From contig JABHLN010000013.1 in NCBI GenBank assembly GCA_018693105.1, positions 1-50,654 of the forward strand: a stretch of DNA of 50,654 bases. Reading direction: 5' to 3'. This document shows positions 1 to 9,039 of this stretch, piece by piece. Under the pieces are notes generated by a model. The model was not told the DNA's origin. It searched no databases and saw only the letters and a program-made list of their open reading frames with translations. Positions within the stretch are counted from its first letter, which is position 1. The number at the start of each line of letters is the position of its first letter. The position numbers were made by a program, and so were the translations under genes. The DNA comes from Desulfobacterales bacterium (GTDB lineage Bacteria > Desulfobacterota > Desulfobacteria > Desulfobacterales > SURF-7).

Positions 1-1555
1 CTTCTCCATAATCATAGTCAGGCACGATTTGAACATAAGCTTTGACCAGTTCGGAACCAGGCCTCTCAGGATTTGGGACCCCGATCGTGGCAATCATCTC
101 AATACCAGGATGTTCCGTTAATATATCTTCTACTTTGGCTGAAAAGACTTTGAAACCACCGACAATTATCATATCCTTGGTCCTGTCAACAATACGCAAA
201 TAACCTTCTTCATCCTGAATGGCAACATCACCGGTATGCATATACCCGTCCTTGTCTATAGCCATCTCTGTTTCTTCAGGGTTTTTATAGTAACCCACCA
301 TGACTTGCGGTCCACGGACACAGATTTCTCCGGGCTCGCCCTGAGGAACCTCTTCGCCGGTTCCGGGGTCAGAAAGTTTCAAATCCGTATTTGAAATTGG
401 CAACCCGATCGACCCCAGTTTCTTTTCACCCTTTGAAGGGTTCATCGTTATCATTGGTGATGTTTCAGTCATGCCATATACTTCAAGCAGTTTTCCGGAC
501 CCGACTATATTCTCAAGGTCCTTCTGGGATTCCTCCGGGAAAGGGGCTGCCGCACATATACATCTTTCCAGGTTTGAGTGGTCCAGAGCTTTAAACTTCG
601 GATTGGAGATGAGAACCTGGAACAAAGACGGCACGTTTACGAGTGTTGTCGGTCTGTACTTTTCGATTTGCTCACAGATGTGATCTGTATCACGCGGGTT
701 TGGAACCAAAACCTGTGTCCATCCCAGGAATATGCAGTTGGCATTGAAAAAAAGCCCTGCCAAATGAAAAAACGGGAAACCGGAAAGGGCCAGACCTGTG
801 CCTTGCTTCCATCCCAGCCAGGTCTGGACAATTATCACATTTGAAACAGAGTTGCGGTGGCTTAACATCGCCCCTTTTGGCATACCCGTGGTCCCACCGG
901 TATACTGCAGGTAAGCTATATCATCAGGTGTAATAGTTACATCCGGGGATCCGGAGGAAAACGTTTCTGTTTTTATCACCTCTTCCATTAAAAAAACAGT
1001 TTTCCCTGAAAGGGGCGTGACCTTACCTTTTGGAATTTTCTTAAGCAGCTTGCCTAAAAACCGCTTGATCCCGGGAAGAAAACCGCCAACGCTGGCTGCA
1101 ACAACTACTTTCAATTCCGGCAGGTTGGAAGCGATCTCGACCAGCCTTCCGGCAAAAATCGCATCCAGGGTAACCAGGCCTTTGGCATCGGAATCTTTCA
1201 ACTGATACTCCATTTCTTCAGTCGAAAGAAGAGGAGATACTCCGGAAACCACACAACCTGCCCGCAGGATGCCAAGCCATGCAATAACATATTCGGGGAT
1301 ATTGGGCAGGTTTATCCCGACAACATCACCTTTTTTGAAACCGTTTGCTATCAGCATATGGGCCATTCGATTTGCATACCGGTCCAGGTCAGCAAAGGTA
1401 ATTTCAACACCCATAAAGCATAAGGCTGTTTTGTTCGGAAAATTTTCAAAGGCGGACTTAATCGCATCAACGTAAGAAGTTTCCCACAATGCCGGATCAA
1501 GGTCCGTAAGGCCTTCATCATATGATTTTGTCCAGAACTTTTCTTGCATGGCCAT
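1..1555 (-). CDS. fadD: Long-chain acyl-CoA synthetase (AMP-binding), C-terminus cut by window edge
   Basis: Reading the minus strand from an ATG at 1555 gives about 518 residues with no stop before the window edge. The start is preceded by AAGGAAGG six bases upstream; a second ATG lies two codons later. The ANL-superfamily signature is clear: YTGGTTGMPKGAM at about residue 215, VYGMTETSP at about 357, YMHTGDVA at about 437 and DRTKDMIIVGGFKV at about 455-470. The enzyme activates a fatty acid to acyl-adenylate and then acyl-CoA at the inner membrane, feeding beta-oxidation or lipid synthesis. The last 40-50 residues, including the C-terminal catalytic lysine motif, lie outside the window. 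Substrate chain length cannot be read from this sequence. Confidence 0.9.
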   Translation of the reverse strand, partial: MAMQEKFWTKSYDEGLTDLDPALWETSYVDAIKSAFENFPNKTALCFMGVEITFADLDRYANRMAHMLIANGFKKGDVVGINLPNIPEYVIAWLGILRAGCVVSGVSPLLSTEEMEYQLKDSDAKGLVTLDAIFAGRLVEIASNLPELKVVVAASVGGFLPGIKRFLGKLLKKIPKGKVTPLSGKTVFLMEEVIKTETFSSGSPDVTITPDDIAYLQYTGGTTGMPKGAMLSHRNSVSNVIIVQTWLGWKQGTGLALSGFPFFHLAGLFFNANCIFLGWTQVLVPNPRDTDHICEQIEKYRPTTLVNVPSLFQVLISNPKFKALDHSNLERCICAAAPFPEESQKDLENIVGSGKLLEVYGMTETSPMITMNPSKGEKKLGSIGLPISNTDLKLSDPGTGEEVPQGEPGEICVRGPQVMVGYYKNPEETEMAIDKDGYMHTGDVAIQDEEGYLRIVDRTKDMIIVGGFKVFSAKVEDILTEHPGIEMIATIGVPNPERPGSELVKAYVQIVPDYDYGE

Positions 1556-1570
1556 ATTTTACCTTCCTTT

Positions 1571-2054
1571 CATATATTGCTTTATATATAAATCCGGTCT
1601 CCCAGAGGTAAAGTAGACAGTATTGGTCGGGTGAGGTGCTTGATGAAAAGTTAAAAGTTGCCTGCAAGCCTGAGTATACTTAACATCTTAGGTTATAAAG
1701 GGTGCTGCTCAGCCGGTTATAAGTTTAAATTGTTATTTTGAATCTGAATCTTTAAGTCTTTGGTGAGTCTGGTTTGAATTTATAGTACTAATGAAAAAAT
1801 TGTATGTCAAGAAGTACAGATATCTTGCATATATCAACTATGCTGAGAAAATTTCTGAACTACAGATATCATCACTGATAGGTATCAAATCATCCCATCC
1901 ACTGACTATTTATACCACAACATATTGATTTTCGAAAAAGTGAAGATTAGCTTTTGTATTCTTCCTTCCGGAATACAGATATCTTTTAGAGCATCTGCAT
2001 GATAGCACATATTCCAAAATCTTATGATATTGTCAAGAAGTGGAAAAATCACGA
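1571..2054. other. Intergenic region between fadD and the asd promoter
   Basis: No convincing coding frame is seen. The decamer TACAGATATC occurs three times in direct orientation (1815-1824, 1861-1870, 1974-1983). GTCAAGAAGT occurs twice (1807 and 2033). The region separates the fadD start from the asd promoter on the opposite strand, so the repeated words could be regulator sites, but nothing else supports that. Confidence 0.4.
1815..1983. repeat. Three direct copies of TACAGATATC
   Basis: Identical 10-mers start at 1815, 1861 and 1974. Each contains the palindrome GATATC. Start-to-start spacing is 46 and 113 bases, so the array is irregular. A family of operator sites for a regulator of fadD or asd is possible; chance in AT-rich sequence is not excluded. 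Confidence 0.4.
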
Positions 2055-2082
2055 TTGACAAAAAAAAATTTTCATCTATAAT
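2055..2082 (+). promoter_or_regulatory. Sigma-70 promoter for asd
   Basis: TTGACA (2055-2060) and TATAAT (2077-2082) both match consensus perfectly and are separated by 16 bases. The predicted start of transcription is near 2089-2090. A palindrome, ATAACA-ATA-TGTTAT (2091-2105), lies immediately downstream and could be an operator. The resulting leader would be about 130 nt. Confidence 0.75.
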
Positions 2083-2122
2083 TTCTTCTTATAACAATAT
2101 GTTATTAGTTTGGGTATATATT

Positions 2123-2168
2123 AAAAATCCGGCTGTAAAAACGATCCCTTGATGCAGCCGATTTTTTA
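2123..2168 (+). terminator. Terminator-like hairpin in the asd leader (possible attenuator or sRNA end)
   Basis: The left arm (2123-2135, ending in CCGGCTG) pairs with CAGCCG at 2155-2160. The stem is extended by an A-rich/T-rich flank and followed by six T residues (2162-2167). It lies after the strong promoter and before the asd start. Transcripts would therefore either end here as an RNA of roughly 80 nt or read through into asd. No leader peptide with a run of regulatory codons is visible. It may also simply insulate asd from upstream transcription. Confidence 0.55.
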
Positions 2169-2222
2169 AGCATGAAAGCACTGAGGTTTTTCAATTACAA
2201 TATTATAGAAAGGTTTATGAAA

Positions 2223-3335
2223 ATGGCAAAGGTAGCATTTATTGGGTGGCGCGGTATGGTTGGTTCTGTGCTGATGGACAGGATGATCGCTGAAAATGAC
2301 TTTAGCGGATTTGAAGCTGAGTTTTTTACTACATCACAGGTTGGACAAAAAGGTCCGGATATCGGGATGGATATTCCTGTACTGCAGGATGCCTATGATA
2401 TAGATAAACTTTCATCTGCGGATATTATCGTCACCTGTCAGGGCAGCGGCCATACAAAAGAGGTATATCCCAAGCTTAGAAATTCCGGGTGGAAAGGATA
2501 CTGGATTGATGCGGCCTCTGCTCTGCGTATGGAAGAAGACAGCATAATTGTTCTTGATCCTGTTAATCAAGATGTAATTGATAATTCACTGAACTCGGGT
2601 ATTAAAAATTATATTGGCGGAAACTGCACGGTAAGCCTTATGTTGATGGCTGTTGGCGGACTTTTTCAGGAAGGGCTTATTGACTGGCTGTCATCCATGA
2701 CATACCAGGCAGCTTCGGGGGCAGGCGCAAAAAACATGCGTGAACTTGTCAGTCAGATGGCTGTAATTGGGAACGAGGCGAAGAGCCTTCTTGATAACCC
2801 TGCTTCCACAATTCAGGAACTTGACAGCACTGTTCTTGCAACAATGAAGGGGGATACTTTTCCTATTGATAATTTCGGGACTCAACTTGCAGGCAGTGTT
2901 ATTCCATGGATAGATACTCCACTGGAATCAGGCCAGACCCGTGAAGAATGGAAAGGGTATTCGGAAACAAACAAGATTCTCCAGCTTAAAAATCCTGTTC
3001 CCATAGACGGTATCTGTGTCCGTATAGGGGCAATGCGTTGCCACTGTCAGGCATTAACAATCAAACTCAACAAAGATATTCCTGTTGATGAGATCGAGGA
3101 TATTATAAAAAATGCAAATGACTGGGTAAAGGTTGTTCCTAATACAAAAGAGGATACTTTAAAACACCTGACACCTGCGGCTGTAACAGGTACTTTGACG
3201 GTGCCGGTAGGCAGGATAAGAAAAATGAATATCGGTCCTGAATACCTGACCATGTATACGGTTGGAGATCAGCTTCTATGGGGAGCTGCAGAGCCTATTC
3301 GAAGGATACTCAAAATTGTTTTAAACCATATATAA
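2223..3335 (+). CDS. asd: Aspartate-semialdehyde dehydrogenase
   Basis: 370 residues. The enzyme reduces aspartyl-4-phosphate to aspartate semialdehyde with NADPH, at the branch to lysine/diaminopimelate, threonine and methionine. The protein opens with MAKVAFIGWRGMVGSVL, the Rossmann nucleotide-binding loop of the proteobacterial Asd form. The catalytic cysteine in GGNCTVSLMLM falls at residue 135 when counted from the ATG at 2223, the same number as in E. coli, which supports this start. AAAGG lies nine bases upstream. An ATG at 2217 and an upstream in-frame ATG at 2172 (inside the leader) are alternatives but would add a non-conserved extension. It is convergent with the MscS gene; a perfect hairpin separates the two stops. 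Confidence 0.95.
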   Translation: MAKVAFIGWRGMVGSVLMDRMIAENDFSGFEAEFFTTSQVGQKGPDIGMDIPVLQDAYDIDKLSSADIIVTCQGSGHTKEVYPKLRNSGWKGYWIDAASALRMEEDSIIVLDPVNQDVIDNSLNSGIKNYIGGNCTVSLMLMAVGGLFQEGLIDWLSSMTYQAASGAGAKNMRELVSQMAVIGNEAKSLLDNPASTIQELDSTVLATMKGDTFPIDNFGTQLAGSVIPWIDTPLESGQTREEWKGYSETNKILQLKNPVPIDGICVRIGAMRCHCQALTIKLNKDIPVDEIEDIIKNANDWVKVVPNTKEDTLKHLTPAAVTGTLTVPVGRIRKMNIGPEYLTMYTVGDQLLWGAAEPIRRILKIVLNHI

Positions 3336-3384
3336 CCTATGGCTAAGTAGTCCCGCTATAGCGGGATTACTTAGCCATTATAGG
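3336..3384. terminator. Near-perfect hairpin between convergent asd and mscS (R1-type core)
   Basis: The arms GGCTAAGTA and TACTTAGCC flank an inner perfect palindrome TCCCGCTATAGCGGGA, giving about 22 paired bases per arm with single mismatches. It begins directly after the asd stop and overlaps the mscS stop codon (3378-3380). Being symmetric it can fold from either strand and probably ends both transcripts, although no long T-tract follows. GGCTAAGTA and the CCGCTATAGCGG core recur in the R1 dispersed elements, for example at 21239-21278. Confidence 0.6.
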
Positions 3385-4877
3385 AAGATACTTTTGAATC
3401 GTGCTATTAGACCGGCCTGGGTTTCACTCAGGCCGGTTTCTACTCCGGTATCGTTACCGCTTCTTTCTTTAAACATATCATTAATATTTGCTACAATACT
3501 TTTATTTTTTTCAAGCAGCATTTTAAAACCTTCACGGTCTACTTCAATACATTTTGTAGGTTCTATTGCTTCTACATCAGCCTGACGTTCTTCCCCTGTC
3601 AATAATGCCATTTCTCCGAAAAAGCTATCTTTTGAAAGCTCATCAATATTTTCCCCATCCCTTTTTACAGCTACCTTCCCGTCAAGTATAATATAGAATG
3701 TCATGCCGGCACCACCTTGTGTTACAATTCGTGATCCAACATCGAAACTGACAATAGCTGAACTCTGGACCAGTAGTTCCAGCCCGTTTTCAGGAAGCCC
3801 TTCGAAAAGTGGAATAGACTTTAGAGTTTTAATAATTTCAGTATTAGTCTCAGGTGGTTTCTTGCGTGTATGGCGTATCTCGCGTCCCGGATAGGGGAAC
3901 TCTATTCCATTTTTTTTAAACTGGTACCATACGGCTGAAAACAGTTCGTCACGTGCCGGGCGAACATCATTAAACCTTTTAACGAAGAATATAACTACAT
4001 AGGTCATCCGGTCTTCATTGATCCCGTCAACTCTGATGCGTGTGAGAGGCCGTTTTTCAATTAGTGTAGTGTTTTTTACCGCTTCTTTCAAAGCAGACTT
4101 GGCTTTTACAGGAGGTACTTCTAGTGGGACCGGAATTTCAACTTCCCAGCGAACCTTTGAGATAGGACGATTGTAGTTAATAAGGCTGTCTCTTGAAATT
4201 GAATTGTTGGGTATAAGGACGTAGTTGCGTTCTATTGTCTGAATCCTTGTATAACGCCAGCCTATCTGTACAACCTTGCCCCTGAACGTACCTACCTCTA
4301 TCCAGTCTCCAAAAGCAAACGGTTTTTCAATCTGTATTAAAAGGCCGCTGATAAGGCTTCCGATTGTATCCTGCATGGAAAAGCCGATAACTGCCGTCAA
4401 AATAGCACTTGAAGTAATAAGAGATGACAGCTCAATTTTTAAAATGGATTTAAGTCCGCCAACGGCAAGAATAATAAGTATAAGAAACTTGAAAACATCA
4501 ATAAAATAGTTATTAATCTTCTCTTTTTTTATCCGTGTGATATACAGGTCGGCATAAAAACCCTTTAAGATATTTAATATAAAAAACCACCAGATAATGG
4601 TTTTTACAATTGTAAGGGGAGCATATAGCAAACCGTCATCGACCGGTTTAATAACGAGTTTTTCAGTACTATAAATGAGAATTAGAACAAAAAGCCATAT
4701 TACTGATTTAATTACTCCATTCGGGACGTTGAATCTGCGTGCAAGATACCGAAACCCTATACTCATTAGAAGAAAAATTCCGGTAATTTCAATAAGTAAT
4801 AAAAACTGATTGAAATTCATCGAAAATATATAATTCAGATACTTACCTAAATACTGAAAAAGTGTTTCTATTATCAT
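3378..4877 (-). CDS. MscS-family mechanosensitive channel with C-terminal cyclic-nucleotide-binding domain
   Basis: 499 residues. The N-terminal third is hydrophobic, with about four membrane segments within residues 20-160. An MscS pore and beta domain follows (about 155-335, including QDTIGSLISGLLIQIEKPFAFGD). A cNMP-binding domain occupies about 365-465. Its phosphate-binding cassette reads FGEMALLTGEERQA: the Arg is present, but Gln sits where cAMP/cGMP binders usually carry Ala, Ser or Thr. The family releases solutes on membrane tension, and the added domain suggests gating by a nucleotide or related ligand. The gene starts six bases after the glyS stop, so it is probably co-transcribed with glyQS. 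Confidence 0.85.
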   Translation of the reverse strand: MIIETLFQYLGKYLNYIFSMNFNQFLLLIEITGIFLLMSIGFRYLARRFNVPNGVIKSVIWLFVLILIYSTEKLVIKPVDDGLLYAPLTIVKTIIWWFFILNILKGFYADLYITRIKKEKINNYFIDVFKFLILIILAVGGLKSILKIELSSLITSSAILTAVIGFSMQDTIGSLISGLLIQIEKPFAFGDWIEVGTFRGKVVQIGWRYTRIQTIERNYVLIPNNSISRDSLINYNRPISKVRWEVEIPVPLEVPPVKAKSALKEAVKNTTLIEKRPLTRIRVDGINEDRMTYVVIFFVKRFNDVRPARDELFSAVWYQFKKNGIEFPYPGREIRHTRKKPPETNTEIIKTLKSIPLFEGLPENGLELLVQSSAIVSFDVGSRIVTQGGAGMTFYIILDGKVAVKRDGENIDELSKDSFFGEMALLTGEERQADVEAIEPTKCIEVDREGFKMLLEKNKSIVANINDMFKERSGNDTGVETGLSETQAGLIARFKSIFL

Positions 4878-4883
4878 GATTTC

Positions 4884-6965
4884 CTATGATGTAGCTATTT
4901 TTGAAAAGTCGGCAATATTCTCAAAAAGTCCGGCAATATTCTTTAGAATAGCAAGCCTGTTATTGCGGAGTTTTATATCATCATCCATTACCATAACACC
5001 GTCAAAGAAAGCATCTACAGGGTCACGCAAAGAAGCAATCTCAAGAAGAGACTGGTCAAAATTTCCTTTACCAAGAAGTTCACCAACAGCTGTATTTACT
5101 TTATTGAAGGCGCTATAAAGCTTTATTTCACAATCATCCTGGAAAAAACTCTCATTGATATCTGTAATATTGGAAAGATCGGTTTTCTTTATAATGTTCA
5201 CAACACGTTTAAAGGCAATTGCAAGAGGTTCAAAACCCTGTTCACCTTTGAGTTTTTCAAGGGCTGAAACCCTTTTCCATACATTCGGGATCTGATCGAT
5301 AGTAATCTCTGTTACAGCTGAAATCACATCCTTTGAATATCCTTCATCTTCAAGTATATTGTTCATTCTGCTTTTCAAGAAAACATATACTTTGTCGGCA
5401 GCCTCTTTTATGTCTTTATCACCTGTTTCCCCGAACAGGCCCAGGCTCTTTTGGATCAACCCTTTTAAAGAGAAGAAAAAACCTTTGTTTTGCATTATAT
5501 GAACAATGCCTATAGCCTGTCTTCGTAGTGCATATGGATCGGAAGCACCGGTTGGGAAAAGGCCTACACTGAAACAGCCGCAAATGGAATCTATCTTGTC
5601 GGCAATGCTGACAATAGAACCTGCTAATGATTCAGGAAGGATGCCGCCTGAATAAACCGGTCGATGATGCTCTTCTATTGCAGCAGCCACATCAGGATGT
5701 TCTTTACCGGCATCGGCATAAACACGTCCCATAATACCCTGTAGTTTTGGAAATTCAACAACCACATGGCTTACAAGATCTGCCTTGCACAGCCATGCAG
5801 CCCTTGATGCGTTTTTTTTCAGATCAGAGCTGCCGTCCATTTTATCGGCAATATATTCTGAAAGTTTTTGAACCCTTTTTACTTTCTTTATCATAGACCC
5901 GAGCTTTGCCTGGAATAGAACTCCATCAAGTTTGCCAACCATGTTTTCAAAAGGACTTTCAAGATCTTTTTCATAAAAGAATATGGCATCTTCAAGCCTT
6001 GCCCTGAGTACACGTTCATGGCCTCTTGCAACAAGCTGCATATCTTTAGCTCGTGTATTGTTTACAGCAATAAAGCACGGCATGATATTATCTTCACTGT
6101 CCACAACGGCAAAATATTTCTGATGCTCTCTCATGGAAGTAATCAATACTTCCTTTGGCAGCTTGAGAAATTTAGTATCAAACTTTCCAGCCACTGCAAC
6201 AGGACATTCCACAAGGTTTGTAACTATGTCTACCAGTCCGTCATCATGAAGGACTTTCCCCCCTAGTTCTTTTGCCGCTTTTGCAATTTCTACTTTTACT
6301 GCTCCTTTACGTTCGGATATATCAGCTATTACAAATGCCGATCTCAGTGAATCAGTATATTCACTGGGCAAAGACAATTTTATTTTTGCCGGACTCATGA
6401 ACCTGTGTCCTCTTATGTGCCTGCCGCTTTTAATATTCTCCATGGAAAATGAGATAACAGTTTTTCCCAAAAGAGCGGTAATTGTCTGAACAGGTCTTGC
6501 AAACTCCATATCCAGATCAGCCCATTTCATAGTCTTTGGAAACGGTATGGATGTAATAACGTCCGGTAGAATATTTTTAAAAACTGTTTTTGATGCAAGT
6601 CCTTTTTCTGTCTTTACCGCACACAAATATTCGCCCTTTTTTGTTTCCTTTGTTTTTATTTTCTCAACAGGAATACCGACTTTTTCAGCGAATTTTACGG
6701 CTGCCATGGTTGGTTTGCCGTTTTCATCAAAACTGATTTTTAGGGGTGGTCCTGTTACTTCGGTAGTCAATGACGGTTGTTTATCAGCAACTCCGGATAC
6801 CAGTATAGCCAGCCGTTTTGGAGTACCGAATGTTTTTATTGCACCATATTCTATGCGGTTACTATCAAGTTTCCCGATGAGCTTTGACTCTAATTTTTTT
6901 AATGCCGGAGCAATATATCCAGCCGGGATCTCTTCAGTTCCTATCTCAAGCAGTAAATCGTTCAT
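4884..6965 (-). CDS. glyS: Glycyl-tRNA synthetase, beta subunit
   Basis: 693 residues, close to the E. coli subunit. It opens with MNDLLLEIGTEEIPAGYI, the family hallmark, and continues through the tRNA-binding and HD-like central domain (AAWLCKADLVSHVVVEFP at about residue 390) to a C-terminal DALR-type anticodon-binding domain (DPVDAFFDGVMVMDDD). The alpha2beta2 enzyme charges tRNA-Gly. The alpha subunit gene glyQ lies just upstream with a gap of about 60 bases, and the MscS channel gene follows after six bases, so the three form one operon. No T-box leader is visible. Confidence 0.96.
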   Translation of the reverse strand: MNDLLLEIGTEEIPAGYIAPALKKLESKLIGKLDSNRIEYGAIKTFGTPKRLAILVSGVADKQPSLTTEVTGPPLKISFDENGKPTMAAVKFAEKVGIPVEKIKTKETKKGEYLCAVKTEKGLASKTVFKNILPDVITSIPFPKTMKWADLDMEFARPVQTITALLGKTVISFSMENIKSGRHIRGHRFMSPAKIKLSLPSEYTDSLRSAFVIADISERKGAVKVEIAKAAKELGGKVLHDDGLVDIVTNLVECPVAVAGKFDTKFLKLPKEVLITSMREHQKYFAVVDSEDNIMPCFIAVNNTRAKDMQLVARGHERVLRARLEDAIFFYEKDLESPFENMVGKLDGVLFQAKLGSMIKKVKRVQKLSEYIADKMDGSSDLKKNASRAAWLCKADLVSHVVVEFPKLQGIMGRVYADAGKEHPDVAAAIEEHHRPVYSGGILPESLAGSIVSIADKIDSICGCFSVGLFPTGASDPYALRRQAIGIVHIMQNKGFFFSLKGLIQKSLGLFGETGDKDIKEAADKVYVFLKSRMNNILEDEGYSKDVISAVTEITIDQIPNVWKRVSALEKLKGEQGFEPLAIAFKRVVNIIKKTDLSNITDINESFFQDDCEIKLYSAFNKVNTAVGELLGKGNFDQSLLEIASLRDPVDAFFDGVMVMDDDIKLRNNRLAILKNIAGLFENIADFSKIATS

Positions 6966-7028
6966 AATTACCTCTGTTTCTACTTAATACTTTTTACTAT
7001 GTCATGGGTTATACTTTTTATGGGAGTA

Positions 7029-7898
7029 TCATTTTCTTAAAAGCGGGAACCCTTTTTCTTCCCGCTGTTTCAGATATCCTTCTGCACAGGCTCTTGCAAT
7101 GCTTCTGATTCTGGCAATATAGCCGGTCCTTTCCGTAACACTTATTGCTCCCCTTGCATCAAGAAGATTAAATGTGTGAGAGCATTTTAGACAATATTCA
7201 TATGCAGGGATGATAATCCCTTTCTCAAGTATGTTTTTGGCTTCCTTCTCATACATGTTAAAAAGGCCCAGCAGCATATCGACATCAGCAATTTCAAAAT
7301 TATATGTGGATTGTTCCACCTCCTGCTGATGATGAACATCACCGTAAGTAATATCTTTATTCCATTGCAGGTCATATACATTGTCAACTCCCTGCATGTA
7401 CATGGCGATACGTTCCAGACCGTATGTGATTTCGACAGATACAGGTTTTAGATCAATACTGCCTGTCATTTGAAAGTATGTGAATTGGGTTATTTCCATT
7501 CCGTCGAGCCATACTTCCCAGCCAAGTCCTGAAGCTCCGAGGGTCGGAGATTCCCAGTCATCCTCTACAAACCTTATATCATGCTCAAGCGGGTCAATAT
7601 CCAGTGCTTTGAGACTTTTAAGATAAAGCTCCTGCACATTAACCGGGGAAGGTTTCAAAACCACCTGGAATTGGTAATAATGCTGCAGCCTGTTAGGATT
7701 TTCACCGTATCGACCGTCTGTTGGTCGTCTTGAAGGCTGCACATATGCCACGTTCCATGGTTCTGGACCAAGAGCCTTTAGAAGTGTTGTGGGATGAAAA
7801 GTACCGGCGCCCACTTCAATATCATAAGGTTGAACAAGCAGGCACCCTTTGCGCGCCCAGTATTTCTGTAATGTTAAAATTACTTCCTGAAAATTCAT
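7029..7898 (-). CDS. glyQ: Glycyl-tRNA synthetase, alpha subunit
   Basis: 289 residues. It carries the class II catalytic core of bacterial two-subunit GlyRS, with the conserved segments [36 protein letters not shown] and [19 protein letters not shown]. It forms glycyl-adenylate and transfers glycine to tRNA-Gly together with GlyS, encoded directly downstream. The start at 7898 has AGGGAAATAAAA upstream, a usable Shine-Dalgarno sequence. The gene follows the GHMP kinase on the same strand, separated by about 70 bases that contain a fragment of the R1 repeat. Confidence 0.96.
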   Translation of the reverse strand: MNFQEVILTLQKYWARKGCLLVQPYDIEVGAGTFHPTTLLKALGPEPWNVAYVQPSRRPTDGRYGENPNRLQHYYQFQVVLKPSPVNVQELYLKSLKALDIDPLEHDIRFVEDDWESPTLGASGLGWEVWLDGMEITQFTYFQMTGSIDLKPVSVEITYGLERIAMYMQGVDNVYDLQWNKDITYGDVHHQQEVEQSTYNFEIADVDMLLGLFNMYEKEAKNILEKGIIIPAYEYCLKCSHTFNLLDARGAISVTERTGYIARIRSIARACAEGYLKQREEKGFPLLRK

Positions 7899-7937
7899 TT
7901 TTATTTCCCTGTTTTTTAAAAATCATCATTATTATAA

Positions 7938-7980
7938 ATGATGAACTCGTAAAAAGACTAACCGATGGTTAAGTAAAAAT
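7938..7980. repeat. R1 repeat fragment
   Basis: GATGAACTCGTAAAAAG followed by ACCGATGGTTAAGTA matches the left half of the R1 element (compare 25689-25817). The GHMP kinase stop codon (7969-7971) lies inside this fragment, so the last codons of that gene come from the repeat. Confidence 0.6.
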
Positions 7981-9033
7981 AATTCCTTTTGAATCTATTT
8001 TAGAATCAAGAAGGCAGGCCCCCTCCCTTTCCTTAAGTGCCTCTTCCCATTCTTCTTTAAGCCTACCGATATCCACGGCATTGCCTAAAGCCCAGATACA
8101 TCCTCCTCCTCCTGCACCTGTAAAACGGGCGCCACAATTATTTGCAGTAGCTATATCAGCAAGTTTTATTCCCATATCGTCAAGCACATCAGGGGTCATC
8201 TTAGTCCTAAAAGAAAGCTCCCTGTTCATAAACTCTGAAGCTTTTTTGTAATCTTTAAGAGATAAGGCTTCTACAAATTTTTTAGTACAGGTGACTATCT
8301 CTTTCCATTCAGAGCGGTATTTTCCGGAAATAAACTGATTAACCCATCTGCTGTTTATATTCTTTGATTCATGAGGTATGCCGCAATATGCAAGAAGAAA
8401 ATGATTTTCAAACTCTTTAAACGATGATTTTTCTATTACTGCTTTTCTTTTAAAAAGTGGTCCACCGGCCTTGCCCGTCCAGTACCAGGCGTTTACACCT
8501 CCAAATGCGGCGGCAAGCTGATCCTGGAATCCACAGGGCACACCCGCCACACTTTCTTCAAGTCCATGGGCAAGAATTGCAGCCTTTTGTCTTGAAAACG
8601 GTTCTCCGTTCATGTTTTCAAAAATCTTTAAAAAAAGTCCCACGAGTGCAACAGCAGCAGATGATGAACCACCCAGGGCGCTTCTCGGGGGAGATAACGA
8701 TTTTATGTCAATGTGAACACCTTCGGCCCTGAAATATGATGCTATTGAAAAGATCAATCCCAGAGGATGATCAAACGGAACCTTATCTATTGAGAACTCA
8801 GCGCTTTCAAATCCTTTTGATGAAACCTTTACCATTCCTTCACTGAAAGGATGGATGCTTACTACGGTCCTCAGCCCGATTGCAATATTAAATGTACAGG
8901 GAGAAAGATGTCGAAGCGGATAATAAAAGGTTTTAATATCCAGTGTTCCCCCCATGTCGACCCTGCAGGGAGCGGAAGCTTCAAATATTCCTTTCTCAAT
9001 AGTTTTGCTTAGCGTTACTTTGCTCGAAACCAA
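7969..9033 (-). CDS. GHMP-family sugar/mevalonate-type kinase
   Basis: 354 residues from a TTG start (9033) with AGGTGAT five bases upstream; no suitable ATG exists at the N-terminus. The three GHMP motifs are present: PCRVDMGG at 22-29, the phosphate loop PPRSALGGSSSAAVALVG at 115-132 and TGAGGGGCIWALG at 305-317. The fold phosphorylates small metabolites such as heptose phosphates, galactose or mevalonate with ATP. The opening PCRVDMGGTLDI is most like heptose/fucose kinase-type members, but the substrate cannot be decided. It follows recO closely and precedes glyQS. The C-terminus ends within an R1 repeat fragment. Confidence 0.8.
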   Translation of the reverse strand: MVSSKVTLSKTIEKGIFEASAPCRVDMGGTLDIKTFYYPLRHLSPCTFNIAIGLRTVVSIHPFSEGMVKVSSKGFESAEFSIDKVPFDHPLGLIFSIASYFRAEGVHIDIKSLSPPRSALGGSSSAAVALVGLFLKIFENMNGEPFSRQKAAILAHGLEESVAGVPCGFQDQLAAAFGGVNAWYWTGKAGGPLFKRKAVIEKSSFKEFENHFLLAYCGIPHESKNINSRWVNQFISGKYRSEWKEIVTCTKKFVEALSLKDYKKASEFMNRELSFRTKMTPDVLDDMGIKLADIATANNCGARFTGAGGGGCIWALGNAVDIGRLKEEWEEALKEREGACLLDSKIDSKGIIFT

Positions 9034-9039
9034 TTCTGA

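Noticed and set aside
2172-2222. asd starting at 2172
   Set aside because: Starting at 2223 gives the same catalytic Cys number as E. coli and has a ribosome-binding site; the extension is unconserved and next to the terminator hairpin.
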